The notes under the pieces were generated by a model. The model did no database searches and was not told where the DNA came from. It worked only from the letters and a program-made list of their open reading frames with translations. The position numbers and the translations under genes were made by a program. Source: Choristocarpus tenellus KU-1152 (taxonomy: Eukaryota > Phaeophyceae). Taken from it: a stretch of DNA of 27,532 bases. The stretch's first letter is position 1. The number at the start of each line of letters is the position of its first letter. Below are positions 11,050 through 21,280 of this stretch, one piece after another. The DNA is taken from positions 1 through 27,532 of the forward strand of contig CAXNAD020000144.1 in NCBI GenBank assembly GCA_964200185.2, in the 5' to 3' direction.

Positions 11050-11890
11050 GAAGGTTTACGCTCTCAAGTGGCTTTACAAGTAATGATGTCAATTTGCTCT
11101 CCGTGGTAGCCATCCCAATTTTTCTTCCCTCATTGTTATCACCTTACGATACGAGGTCTCAGCCTTTTTATATTTGCCCTACAGAATCAAAGCCACAAAA
11201 CATGTTAGTGCATCAACCAAATCATCCTCAGTGACTCAACATGTCCAAGTACTTTCATGCTCATTTCGGAACAGGCGTGTTTCACTCTGAACCTTAACAC
11301 TCTCCCAACAATTGAACAAACGCAAATATGTGTGAGTCAGCCTTGGTTTACTACCTACTGCAAATCTTACCCATTTACTCTTCCTGTTCCTCATCTTCAA
11401 CCACTCTTTGAATATTTACATAGAAAGCTTCACACTCCCACCTGGTCCTTAAGCAACAAAGCCAAGTTGCTCCGCCTGACAGCACCCTTACGGTTGTTTG
11501 ATCCCAAGGTTTCTTCCCCCATCGTTATCACAGTACGGTGCAGGGTGTCATCCTCGCCATATTTGCCCTGCATAATCAAAGCTACAAACAACACATGTAT
11601 GGTGCATCAACCATATCATCGTCAGTGAGTCAGCGTGTCAAGGTACTTTTATCCTTAATTCGGAACAGGCATATTTCACAGTGGACTTTCACACTCTCCA
11701 ACAATTGAACAACTGCAAATAGATATTAGCTAGCTTCGGTACACCTACCGTAAACCTTACCTATTTACTCTTCCTGTGACTCATCATCAACCACCCTTAA
11801 AATAGTTGCAAACCTTTACACTTCCACCTGGTCTTGAAGCAACAAAGTAAAGTTGCTCTGGTAGCGGTGTCATGTTAGTTTGATCCCAGG
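11050..11890 (+). repeat. Direct ~390-base repeats, about two copies
   Basis: Successive landmarks recur at a spacing of 389-394 bases. ATTTGCCCT is near 11171 and 11561, TTCGGAACAGG near 11265 and 11659, and GTGCATCAACCA and the GTCAGTGAGTCA-like block follow the same order. CACCTGGTC-TTAAGCAACAAAG near 11440 recurs near 11828. Units differ by substitutions and small indels. The open frames inside are not kept between units, so I treat it as non-coding. Confidence 0.75.
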
Positions 11891-11892
11891 AA

Positions 11893-12195
11893 GAGTAATT
11901 AGATACGAATTCTAGTAGGTGGACTGTGGACTGATGCCGGCTCATATACATTTGCAATTGTTCAATTATTGGAGAGTGTGGAAGTCCAGTGTGAAACAAG
12001 AACAAGCCTGTTGTGAACTGAGCATGAAAGTACCTTGGTAGCTGAGTCGGTGAAGATAATATGGTTGATGCACCATAGATTTGTGTTTGTGGCTTTGATT
12101 ATGCAGGGCAAGAATGGTGAGGCTAAGTCCTTGTACTGTAAGGTGATAACCATGGAGGAAGAAACCTTGCGATCAAACTACTGTAACGTTGCTAT
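11893..12195 (-). repeat. Inverted copy of the ~390-base repeat
   Basis: Read on the minus strand, this segment repeats the same landmarks as the preceding direct copies. GTGCATCAACCATAT, TTGCCCTGCATAATCAAAGC, CCACACTCTCCAA-AATTGAACAA and ACTCTTCCTG appear in the same order. Together with the last direct unit it makes a large imperfect palindrome centred near 11890. On the right it stops after the CCAAGTTG-like block near 12195. Confidence 0.75.
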
Positions 12196-12939
12196 CACGC
12201 AGAACAACTTGGCTCCGTTGGGCTCTGTTCCTTAAAACCATGCGAGAGTATGAAGGTTTGTTTATAAGTATTTGAAGGATGGTTGAGGATGGGGCACAAC
12301 GTACAACATCGTCGTATCTACTGGACTTTATTATCTTCTGAACTCCAAGAACCTTGGGCTTGTGTGTTTTCGTTTGTTTTTAAATATTCTCACACATTGT
12401 ATTATTTACACTCCCAAAAATTTCAAATCATTGTGGTGGTGGTCTTCAAATAGGTCTCTCCATCAAACCAAATGCCTGATACGGGAGGTGTAATATTGTA
12501 GTTGCAGCTCACACCAGAAGTGAAATTGTTTCTCGTCTATCCCATTTCATGAGGAGTGGAAATGCTGAAAAAAGTATCATTTATTTGGAGGTATTATCTC
12601 TTCTTACTTGTTTTTCATGAAATGATAAGTTCAAATTCTCGTTTTGAGTAGGAAATTCTCCAGCTTTGGTTGTATCGAGTATGGATTAGCTTACGGAAAT
12701 TCTGCATGTAGTGGTACTCTGTACTAGAGTGTAATTTCACTATTGAAAATCTTATCTGTCACCCCATGTTCTGACGGTAGTGTTTTTCATTCTCAAATGA
12801 TACAGAATTTCCCATTTTGGCCTCAGTAAGACCCTCGGGACAACACTCAAGGGTTTGATGATATCATACAGGAATAATCTGATCGAAGCGACCAATATGC
12901 ACTTTTTTTAGTCAATCAAAATGCTACTAAAGCTGCATT
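12196..12939. other. Gene-free stretch
   Basis: A/T-rich sequence with only short frames. No repeat or structured element was seen. Confidence 0.45.
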
Positions 12940-13515
12940 GTACAAGGACAGGACTCAAAATGGTTTGGGAATGATGGCAGATGCGTGTGCAATATTTGCT
13001 AGTATGTCACACCCTTCGCTGCGTCAGCTGAAACCCTGATCGTTGGGCAGGAACTAGGAGTACCTGGACAGGGCAGGACGTCGATGCATGTTGAGGTATC
13101 AAGACAAAATTTACTGCCACACCAAGAGGATGTTCACGGCATACTGGCAAGCCTCATACCAATGCTTCAAGCTGCATCAACCCAGGACTGCTTGCCCGCT
13201 CTCCGTGGTGCTGTAAACAACCTCCTTTGGTTCCCGTGAAATATGAACCTCATTAATTCCAAAAAGCAATGCATCAAAATGCATTCGACCAGTCACATCT
13301 GTTTCCCAGCAAGTGCTTCGATCCCTGGTTGCTTTAGTCATAGACAGGGCGGGTGATAGATGTCGACACCTTCTGGGGAAAGAGCTACCTCCATTGCTCA
13401 ATTTACTGAGGAATGTCCAGGGAAGGTTCGAAATAGAGATAAGCTAACATGGGCTACGGCAGACTGCTCTTTTGTCATGGGGCGCCCACTAACTGTCCTG
13501 AAGATAATTTGAATT
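12940..13515. pseudogene. Coding-like patch, broken frames, identity unknown
   Basis: On the plus strand three protein-like pieces follow one another in shifted frames. They are MADACAIFASMSHPSLRQLK (about 12970-13038), a 70-codon piece with VGQELGVPGQGRTSMHVEVS ending in NNLLWFP (about 13020-13240), and a piece with FTEECPGKVRNRDKLTWATA ending LTVLKII at 13510. On the minus strand 13177-13401 also has an open frame with protein-like composition (ATG at 13341, MTKATRDRSTCWETDVTGRM). The G/C content is higher than next door. I cannot tell which strand was coding and recognise no domain. A decayed gene or transposon exon is the likeliest reading. Confidence 0.3.
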
Positions 13516-13703
13516 AACTAGTCACCTTTGGGTGTTGTTTCTTGTTTTTTCCATGTTTTCTTCTTATGTAGTGATACCAATTGGTTGTGCCTCTGGGGTT
13601 GTCCACTGATTACTTTTGATGTAGACATCCATTTAAAAAATAATAATATTTGTGATGCCCTTTACAGTGTCCTCCAGAGTATGGTCTTTGTTTTAGTTTC
13701 TCG

Positions 13704-14057
13704 CTATTTTTTTCTTTTGAAGAAAGAGCTCTCATATTGGGGTTCGAACCCCGGATTGTAGGACACCAAGAGTGGCGACAGATGCACCATTAGTTGATCG
13801 GAAGTATAGGGTTTAGACAGGAAAAATACCTCCCCACCCTTTCGTCCTGTGTGTTCGCGCACCCACTCTTTAACCTCGACAAGGATGTCCTCGTCCAGAT
13901 CCGGAACGAAACGTCTCTCATAGGGCCCTTGCTTCGACACCTTGATATGGCCCTTAGTTAGGAAGTCTCTATCCCATTTACTCACAGTTTCCGACCTGAC
14001 CATTGCATATCCTGCTGCCATCTTGAGCGTCATTTGACAGTCTTTCCCGTTGTTCAT
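13704..14057 (-). CDS. Helix-turn-helix N-terminal region of a DDE-type transposase, truncated (copy B)
   Basis: This 117-residue frame begins MNNGKDCQM and ends just past the conserved palindrome, like copy A. It has the same HTH layout: SETVSKWDRDFLTKG, KVSKQGPYERRF, DLDEDIL, VKEWVREHTGRKGGE. Most differences from copy A change an amino acid and are mainly transitions, which suggests that both copies drift without selection. An insertion of about 10 bases upstream of the ATG breaks the N-terminal extension that is open in copy A. The catalytic domain is missing, so it can at most bind DNA. Confidence 0.55.
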   Translation of the reverse strand: MNNGKDCQMTLKMAAGYAMVRSETVSKWDRDFLTKGHIKVSKQGPYERRFVPDLDEDILVEVKEWVREHTGRKGGEVFFLSKPYTSDQLMVHLSPLLVSYNPGFEPQYESSFFKRKK

Positions 14058-14243
14058 GCATCTACATACACGGGTAAAGGATTCGTAGTGTTAGAGCCTT
14101 TACCGTCACATTTTGTTGTCGAGTGCTAGAAAAGGGCTTCATTCGTGTTTCCTGGGCGGGTGATATTTTATCAAGGAACAAGGGCGAGGGAGGACAGGCT
14201 TGAGTTGATCGAGAATTGTGTTGATTTCTCGAATGAATGCAGG

Positions 14244-14820
14244 CTAGGAGAAAGCCTTTATCAACTTTATACGTCCAACCCTAAGTCCAGGTACAAAAGC
14301 AAATGTACGGCATCTTGCAAGAAGTGGGAGACACCAAACCATCGGTGTGCAAATAAGTCTCAATCTCACCTTCTCTTTTTCCCTGGCGACCTCGTTGATG
14401 GCTACCTCCACCTGCTTCGTGACCTCTTGTAAGTAAAGGATTTGGTGATATCGAAAATTCTCCACAGCTGCCTTGGTTACAATTGCTTTCTCCTTTGCCT
14501 TGTTAGCCCTTTTGGTCTTCTTTCTCATTTCCTTAAGCGACTCTGGCTTGCACAGCTTCCAAACAGCCAGGACCTGCTGGAAATGTCAATTACTAAGCTG
14601 TTGTACACCCAGGTTTTCACTTAGATGTTTCCTAGGCACAATGGCACACGATTGCACTTTTTTTCTCTTCCCCAACCTTCCCTTGGCCAGGTCACTCAAG
14701 TTTTCCCTTTACTTGCTGTGACCAGGATTCCCCACCACAGACTTTGTCGCTGTACCACCTGATGATGGACTCGCCGCTATCTTCCTGCTTTTCCCAGTGG
14801 AGACTGCAGAGCAGTGCTCC
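14244..14820 (-). pseudogene. Basic coiled-coil protein fragment, broken, present only in copy B
   Basis: One minus-strand frame reads protein-like through about 14800-14300, interrupted by two stops. It begins near TGKSRKIAASPSSGG, passes through LAKGRLGKRKK and QQVLAVWKLCKPESLKEM, and ends in a Lys/Glu-rich helical stretch (RKKTKRANKAKEKAIVTKAA, then VTKQVEVAINEVAREKEKV). The charge pattern suggests a coiled coil. It lies between the two modules shared with copy A, so either copy A lost it or copy B gained it. I recognise no family. The last open part is 14528-14244. Confidence 0.35.
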
Positions 14821-15539
14821 AAAGTAGTTCTAACCACGTTTGTGTGGTAATGCTTTCAATGCATTTACACTCAGTGTCAGTATCGTGGTCTGGTGATTCA
14901 TTGTGCAATTTGAGCATGCTACTGCTCCACACTACTCACACTTTCTCATCAACTAACATTGCATTGAGTGTCACACGGTACTTACTTTTTGTCACCTATT
15001 GACCGAGAAAGTGCTGAGGGTAAATCCAGGGGACAGAGTAGGCTCGGTGTCTCTCCTTGTCTCATCGTTGTGGTTCTTGTTGATTGTTTGGTCAAGCGTG
15101 TATGAGATCTCAAAAGTCTGCAAAAGGTATTAAAAAGACTTCCGGAAATGATCCAGATTTTTTTTTCGGAATTGCCACAATCATTGTATTTGGGCAGTGA
15201 CCTAAACCGGACCAGTTTATTGTGGGGAATTTAGGCAACGAATTCATTTTCATCTGTTTTAAAGTTGTGAACATCAAAATTGCACCGCAAGAACCGCTTC
15301 ATTTTCGTCCAGTTTGAAGTCGAGACCTTCACGATTGCACCTGAGATGTTCCCCTGCTTTTTTGCCAATCTTTGATCCGGGAATAGGTCTTGTTCACTGG
15401 AGGTAGTACATTGATGCATACAACTTTTTTACACCTCTTGTCAAAAGCTTTCATCTGATATTCAAATTGTTGTGTACTTCTTGTGGTGATCCGGTGAAAA
15501 GAACCAAGATTACTTAATAGGGATGAGTTGATACTACTT

Positions 15540-16100
15540 TAGTAAAATTCTATTTTCAATCATATTCACAAGGAAACAGAGGTGGAGACGACAGAAATCA
15601 CGTAAGCCTGCATGTTCCAGCATTGAGGTCCCCTCCTCGACTCCTGCGTGGGAAAGGTCACCGTTGTCGGACTTTGGCGGTTTCTTGCTGAAGATATTTT
15701 GCCTCGACAATGGTAGGGTGGCGAAGAGGGCTCCGGCGAAGGCCATCAAGTCTTGCCTGAAGCCAGGTCGCCAGCCCAGCCCAAGTGGTTTGGATATGCA
15801 TCGTGATTGTAGGGCAGGCCGTGTGCACTTCTGCCCTAGAGTAGAAGTGATCAAAATAAAGCCTCGCCATGATTTTGTGCACCTTTTGCTGCACATGCAC
15901 TGACAACCTCGAGACTATGTTGGATTCCGCCGAGTGCTTGTGAACGAGCTTCGCATGAGGAAACAAGTGGCCAAGGAAGAGACGGCGCGCATGTCTCGGG
16001 AAGACTACCGCCCAGATAGTTGTGTGGACTCTGAGGCGTCGAAGGTTCAAAATGGTGTTGGCCTTGGCCCTGAGACAAGGGACTTGGCAAGCGGTAGTCG
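15540..16100 (-). repeat. Upstream module of the transposon-derived repeat
   Basis: Homologous to 8045-8620 on the opposite strand. It lies 120 bases upstream, in sense direction, of the unknown-protein module of copy B, so it may be the 5' part of the same element. Overlapping frames are open on both strands here (for example 16050-15658 on minus, 15664-15903 on plus). A position-by-position comparison with 8045-8620 shows no codon pattern in any frame, so I do not call a gene. Confidence 0.6.
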
Positions 16101-16229
16101 GTCCTTGTCCTGCTGTCGCTTTCCCTTGTCTGACTCAACGACCTATTAGTCGACAGAAACTCGCGGTGGTTCTCCTTTGGAAGTGTCCCATGTTGGTGAG
16201 GAACAATGACCAGATTATGAATCAGGTGA

Positions 16230-16480
16230 ACACCGCAACTGGTAGTACGATCAAGGAGTGCGCGGAGGGTGGGCGGTTCACTGATATTGGCCCGTGTTTG
16301 TCGTACAACCCGCCAGCGTCTCGAGACCGCGGAACAACTTCTATTTCCGTCCGATTCCCCTCAGGGCCTGGGGGCCACTGCGCCTTTCATGCGTATGGAC
16401 AGGAGACAGCAGCAAGAGTATGAGAGCGTCGAATTGTGGGCTGGTACCTTACGTGATATGCATGGGAGATCGCTGTGACT
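16230..16480 (+). CDS. Possible exon, unknown protein
   Basis: A G/C-rich patch has an open plus-strand frame from a stop at 16227 to a stop at about 16478. It contains TTRQRLETAEQLLFPSDSPQ and, toward the C-terminus, MRMDRRQQQEYESVELWAGT. The second part has the look of a charged helix. There is no ATG near the 5' end, so it would be an internal or terminal exon. The other plus frame (16022-16423) is also open. No domain is recognised. Confidence 0.25.
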
Positions 16481-16599
16481 ACTTTGTAAATGTAAGCTCT
16501 TCCTTCCAGGAAGGTGTAGGTGTGTCGTGTGTGGAACATGGGGGGTTAAAGAGATGGAGCGTAGGTGTGTGGCGAGGAATAGGAGAGGATTAGTGCCTT

Positions 16600-17087
16600 T
16601 GGTGGTGTAACTGTGAGGAGGATTGTATATATGTTATCATTTCCAGGTCTCCTACCAAACACGATTGGGAAAGGGGCATGTGTACATGGTGAGAATTGTT
16701 TTGCCCTTTGCAGCAAAGCGATGTTGATGTGTTGTTATAGCAATTTTTGACGGTGATGTCTGCATGAACTATACATGCTAGAGATGGTTGTCAAAGGCTC
16801 CATGATTTCAGTGTGTGTTAGGTGTTAGGGTCTGAGGATGTTGTTAATGGAGGGGGGGAGACTGGAAGTTGTGTTGTCAAGGATGGCCCAGGTGTGCGTA
16901 GGAGAGACTGTTGGGGATTCCTGTACTGTTTGTCCATTATATACTGATTTATTCTGGAGATGTTTTGAAATGTATATAGAGAGGTCACTATAAGTAGAGG
17001 TATACATGTAATAAAGTGCATGTATGTAGTAGGTGCTGTGCTGTTGGTATGTACAAGCTTTGTTTCCATTTTGTAACGGTGTTTGTT

Positions 17088-17118
<31 letters not shown>

Positions 17119-17639
17119 TTGTGAAGTTGAGTAGATTGTTAACAATTGGTGTTGATAGAAGACCTGGGCGCATTTTTGTCTTGGTGTAAAAGAATGGTGT
17201 GTGTGTGATGATGACTGAAGGGGGTCTTGCCTTTTTTGTTGTGTTCAAGATGTGATGGTCGTGTACATGTAGGCAACTTGAGAGTGTATTACTGGTTCTT
17301 CAAATGCAGAGAATTGGAGTTGGGTTTTGATGTATGTGTATTTGTGTGTGCTTAGGTTCTCTGTAATGTGGGCATAGTGTGACAACAACCTGCCTGCACA
17401 AGTCTTTCTATGTTTTGTGTCCAACCCATATCCCTCTATTCTCGGAGACCCCATTGTTTTTTTTGTTGGTTTACCGGGCGGGGAGGGGGTTGGGATTGAT
17501 TTTTGTGCGTTGGATATATGACCCCATCCCTGCCTCTTGAGGGAGTATTGACACGAGAGTTGATCAATAATGTGGAGAGGGGTGTATATATAACTCAAGA
17601 TCATCAGTACCGTAACTAAGGGCAGCTTTTGTGCTTCTG
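16600..17639. other. Gene-free, T/G-rich stretch with a TA/TG microsatellite
   Basis: The plus strand is rich in T and G. A microsatellite of TA repeats followed by TG repeats lies at about 17088-17119. Minus-strand frames here are Thr/His/Ile-rich products of the repeat and are not genes. Confidence 0.5.
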
Positions 17640-18328
17640 AATTTTCTTTCTGTAAAATTAAATGTAATTGGCACTGAGCCTACATGATAAAGATGGTTCC
17701 TGTTGGAATCAATCATCAAGAGCAAGTTGAAATGCAAAGTTTATCAGGTTAAGAGTCAATAATTTAATTTGTGTGAGAGATTTTTCTTTGTTATCACCAA
17801 TTCGAGGTCTGTTGCTGGAAAAAATGACTGATAGTGGGATAGCTGTTGAGCAGTAGCATATTCTTTCATCCATACGAACACTACTATGTACACCATCTGG
17901 CCAGAAACATGTATATTTCTGCTTTATAATACACTCCAACCATTTATTGCCTCAAATGAGAAGAAACAAGACGTACAAAGATGAGAGGGTGATCTTGCGA
18001 CTATTGCAGAAGCTTTATTTTTTCCCCAGCTAAAAGAGCTGTTTCTTCATCTATCCCACAAATAGCAATCAGTATTGTAATTGGAATGCTACTTGGGCTT
18101 ACAAAAAGACAAACTTCACTTGTTAAGTGCAAAAGGTAAAAGTATTGAAATAATATTTGTATGGGAAGGTGATATGCGCCTTATGATGAAAACTAAAAGT
18201 TGACAGTGTAATGAACCTGGTGAAGGGATGGTATTTTGTGCTATTAAAGAGTTAGAATTTGGAACTAACTATAATAGCTGCGTGCTATTGGGCTTGCCTT
18301 CAATGCAGCACCTATGATTATCAAATGA

Positions 18329-18460
18329 TTATATTTTTCTCTGGTGATGAAGATTTTTATTCTTCTTCTTCCTAGTTTTCTTTGTTTTGGCCTTACGTAT
18401 TTTCATTTTAGAAAATGGTAAATCTGCAATAGGGAAAGATTTGGTTACCATATCTAACAT
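18329..18460 (-). CDS. Small basic protein with Shine-Dalgarno, unknown
   Basis: A 43-residue frame. The motif GGAAGGAG (18461-18468) lies directly before the first ATG (18460) and 9 bases before the in-frame second ATG (18451), so the second is the better start (MVTKSFPIADLPFSKMKIRK). The C-terminal half is almost only Lys, Arg and Asn, as in ribosomal-protein tails, but no family is recognised. It could be the end of a decayed gene. Confidence 0.3.
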   Translation of the reverse strand: MLDMVTKSFPIADLPFSKMKIRKAKTKKTRKKKNKNLHHQRKI

Positions 18461-18898
18461 CTCCTTCCAGATTAAAAAGCAACCTAATATATGTATCTTT
18501 TTGTAAAATCAAATGTTATCTTTTGCATTCCCTTTATTATTTATGCAAATGATTAAGCTTGTGATAAAATTATTATTATCTCAGATGGAGACAAAAGAAA
18601 TAAAGTTTCTTATCTTTGTTAACATCAGACCATTCATAAATTTATATAATCCATCATGGAAGCAGAATGGGTTTGTCTGGGTTGACAAAATATTATCATT
18701 TGCATATTAGTAAGGCTTATGCTAAAACTGGAGATAAGGCAAAACAACAAGACGGACCTGGGGATATTTTGCTTGTCACTTTTATTTCTCATTAAATAGT
18801 TAAATTCAGCTCCTATGCGAGGCTTTTTAGCAATTGAGTTTAGACTATCCACAGGCAGGGTGATAATTGGTGAAAGGACAAAAATGTATTTCTGATAA

Positions 18899-19048
18899 AC
18901 TAGTAGTGTAGGCTCGAGAGAAAGCAAGAAGTCAAGAGTTGTGATAGTCCAAGCAAAGAATAAACTACCAGAATATCAGAAATCGGCTTTATCTACAGAG
19001 TGTGCGAAGCTACCCGTCTCCGTGGCTACTAAAAAACAGTCGAGTTAA
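18899..19048 (+). pseudogene. Coding-like fragment, unknown
   Basis: A 49-codon open stretch with no ATG near the beginning. It reads VGSRESKKSRVVIVQAKNKL, then PEYQKSALSTECAKLPVSVA and a basic end. Composition is protein-like (alternating charged and hydrophobic residues). It is probably a 3' remnant of a bacterial gene. The upstream frame is closed by stops. Confidence 0.25.
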
Positions 19049-19161
19049 CGCATCAGAAGCTCAGTGATCATAAGTTTTTTTAATAATGCTCGTAACGAAA
19101 TTCCTGAAAGACCGATAGATTTGAAACTACAAATTTTCTCTTCTAGTAAAGCATTTTGCAG

Positions 19162-19347
19162 ATGAGTTTATCCAAGTTTCAAAAGATATTTTGGCTAACT
19201 GAACTTTCAAAATTTTACAAGGTGCCAACTATGGATGCAAAGAAAAGCAAAAACAATGCCGAAGGAGTCATAATAGGCATATTTATTTTAACTGTTGCAT
19301 TAGCAATTTTATTATCAGCAAACCCACTCTTAATCTTACTAAGATAA
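19162..19347 (+). CDS. Small single-span membrane protein, unknown
   Basis: From ATG 19162 the frame reads 61 residues. An inner ATG at 19231 gives 38 residues (MDAKKSKNNAEGVIIGIFIL, continuing hydrophobic to the end). The hydrophobic run of about 20 residues after a basic N-terminus predicts one membrane span, with the N-terminus in the cytoplasm if bacterial. AAGGTG lies a few bases upstream of the inner ATG, a weak ribosome site. No family is recognised. Confidence 0.3.
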   Translation: MSLSKFQKIFWLTELSKFYKVPTMDAKKSKNNAEGVIIGIFILTVALAILLSANPLLILLR

Positions 19348-20282
19348 CAATAAACTCTTCTGAATTTTCGTTCGTCTTTTTTTCCAGCGAAGAATCTGTG
19401 ATGGATTGGTGAATAGTTGAGATGTGGCGAAAAACTCGGACAAAAATGACAATATTTTTCTGGTATTATTCCTTAATTCTTCTAGCGGAACATCACAAAA
19501 GACAAGCTGTACTCAATAAATGGAAGGAAAATAATAACGTGCTGACCTGTATTTCTCAGCCCTTTCCTTTGTCACATTTAAATGAAGAATATTTAATATG
19601 TTACTTTGCGTTCTCCTGTGAATTGAAAACATCCCTTTTAGGTTATTATTGTTGTTAATATAAAATCTTGAACCAACTCGGTATTTTGAGAACAAGTAGC
19701 AGACCCTTTTAGAAGCATATTTGAATCAGCTTTGAAGAACAATAAGGCACTCGAAAAAGCAGCGATTGTTTTTTAGATAATGGAGAGGTTTGAAGCATAA
19801 GAAATAGAATAGTATAAGAATGTTCTTTAAAAACGGAGAATATATCCAATATTTTAGTATTTTTGGGGGTTTTCGCGAAAAATATTCGCTTGTTGAAATG
19901 TTGTACTAATAATTGTGTGCGCACTGCCTTAAAGTAGCTCTACTGATTTTGAATGTTGATAGTACGTTTTCCTATGTCTTTCCAAAGTATGCTTGACAAC
20001 TGGCTTTCTACAATGTTTTACTCAGATCATTCAACCAATTATTCTGTGTATGGATTTAGGTCTTAATCATTTAAGTTTAACTTTTTAACGGTGCTTCTGG
20101 TGTGTTTAGTCATTCTATAGTGGTGTATGACGGAAACAACGATTCTAGATATTTACACTGTACTTGGTAATAAGCTGCTTGTTTTAAAATGAATGATATT
20201 ACCTCCATCTCAACCTATTTCTGTTGATAAAATAGAAACATTTTTTGCTTTTCCTTATATTTTTCTTTTATTCCCTTTGGAA

Positions 20283-20489
20283 CTAAAAGCTACCGATTTT
20301 GTTGTGATTGTAACTAGAGATCCATATGCTTGTAATAATTTCCAAGCTATTATCTGTCTGAGTTAGGTAACGTAATTTATTACATGCATCAGGATCCTTA
20401 TCTTCCATATCTTGGATATAAATGCTCGTACAATATGTTTCAATAAAAAACAATAATATAGTGTCCATTACTTCACCACTATATGCCAT
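20283..20489 (-). CDS. Hypothetical protein with clear Shine-Dalgarno
   Basis: This 68-residue frame starts at ATG 20489. AAGGAG lies at 20497-20502, leaving a 7-base spacer, which is ideal for bacterial initiation and not expected in eukaryotic DNA. The protein starts MAYSGEVMDTILLFFIETYC, has an acidic middle (QDMEDKDPDACNKLRYL) and a short aromatic C-terminus. No domain is recognised. It may be complete or a 5' fragment of a longer gene. Confidence 0.45.
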   Translation of the reverse strand: MAYSGEVMDTILLFFIETYCTSIYIQDMEDKDPDACNKLRYLTQTDNSLEIITSIWISSYNHNKIGSF

Positions 20490-20491
20490 AA

Positions 20492-20626
20492 TATTTCTCC
20501 TTATTTAAATATAATTATAGAGCTAATGTGCATGATCTAGTTAGTTGGAAAAAAGCAAAAACAGTAGTTGAGGAAAGAAAGGGAGAAGCTTGTTGCTCGA
20601 TGGGATTAAGATTAGGTCGTTTCTAG
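20492..20626 (+). pseudogene. Coding-like fragment, unknown
   Basis: A 44-codon open plus-strand stretch that overlaps the ribosome-binding site of the divergent gene at 20489. It contains NVHDLVSWKKAKTVVEERKG, then a Cys pair and GLRLGRF before the stop. There is no start codon of its own. It is probably the end of a decayed gene. Confidence 0.22.
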
Positions 20627-20723
20627 TGCCTTCGTTATCTATATCTATATATTATTTCTTGAACAGATAAAGGATTGAAAGTTGTCGCTAATTTTAATGA
20701 GAGGTCAGGAGTACGCATTCTCT

Positions 20724-20779
20724 AAAATATTTACTGTAAAATATTTACTGTAAAATATTTACTGTAAAATATTTACTGT
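20724..20779 (+). repeat. Four perfect copies of a 14-base repeat
   Basis: The unit AAAATATTTACTGT is repeated four times without change (20724, 20738, 20752, 20766). The centre AAATATTT is palindromic. It lies in a non-coding part of the island between two coding-like fragments. It is perfect while nearby fragments are decayed, so it is either recent or maintained by slippage. Confidence 0.9.
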
Positions 20780-20796
20780 AACTCGTAGCTAAATGA

Positions 20797-20949
20797 AAAG
20801 CTTTTACATCAGCCGGTTATGTTGATATGGCCCTACTACCAGATGACTACAAACAACAACAAGACGACAAAACAATAGTTGAGCCTTTACTATTATATAC
20901 AGTCAGGGGATGTGAAAAAATTTCAGTTTCGGTTACCACACTTTTGTAG
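20797..20949 (+). pseudogene. Coding-like fragment, unknown
   Basis: A 50-codon open stretch that follows a stop directly. It reads KAFTSAGYVDMALLPDDYKQ, then QQDDKTIVEPLLLYTVRG and ends in VSVTTLL. Composition is typical of protein. A Met 11 codons in has no ribosome site. It runs convergent to the antiporter-like fragment that ends at 20955. Confidence 0.28.
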
Positions 20950-20954
20950 GGGTA

Positions 20955-21095
20955 TTAATAGGCAAGATAGCAGACAAATTCTTTACCAAGACCAAATAGA
21001 CTAAATGCAAACTCATCACCCTGAGAAAGCAAAAGCCCAGTCTGCACAGCAAGCTCTTCTTGTGTTGCATCTGGTGAGTTTGATAGCAATTCAGA
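20955..21095 (-). pseudogene. Fragment resembling a KefB/KefC-type (CPA2) cation:proton antiporter
   Basis: This 46-codon minus-strand stretch contains AVQTGLLLSQGDEFAFSLFG. Bacterial glutathione-gated potassium efflux proteins and related CPA2 antiporters carry a well known membrane motif of the form GLLLSQGGEFAFVLFG, which matches except for Asp in place of the second Gly and Ser for Val. The frame is closed 47 codons upstream by TGA and stops 15 codons after the motif, so it is a small relic of a protein normally of several hundred residues. The match is from memory of the motif and was not searched. Confidence 0.45.
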
Positions 21096-21280
21096 TCAGG
21101 TTAAATCAACACCACCTAGATCAATATAATATTTCTCTTAATTGAAGTTTTTATTATAAACGGCATAGTTACAGGAATTTTGATTATGGTGAATATCCCT
21201 CTGTCTTCATCATTTGTTGCTGATAGCCTTATAATTTCATACAATAATATATTAAAAGATAAGTTTGAAAGGAGATCCTT

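Larger units (their letters stand above)
13704..15420 (-). mobile_element. Transposon-derived repeat, copy B
   Basis: This is the inverted counterpart of 3620-4775. In sense order it holds the unknown-protein module (15420-14830), a 520-base segment absent from copy A (14820-14300), a spacer (14290-14058) and the transposase-like HTH frame (14057-13704). The 3' part is much closer to copy A (about 21 differences in about 345 bases, counted by eye) than the 5' module, which has clearly more changes and stops. The two halves therefore seem to have different histories. Confidence 0.7.

Noticed and set aside
15664-16149. Plus-strand protein (MSDFGGFLLKIFCLDNGRVA..., then NELRMRKQVAKEETARM...)
   Set aside because: It overlaps the repeat module; comparison with 8045-8620 shows changes at all codon positions and shared or different stops, so no frame is under selection.
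16825-17145. Minus-strand ORFs with His/Thr/Ile runs
   Set aside because: They are translations of the TA/TG microsatellite.
20724-20779. CRISPR array
   Set aside because: The units are adjacent without spacers and only 14 bases long.
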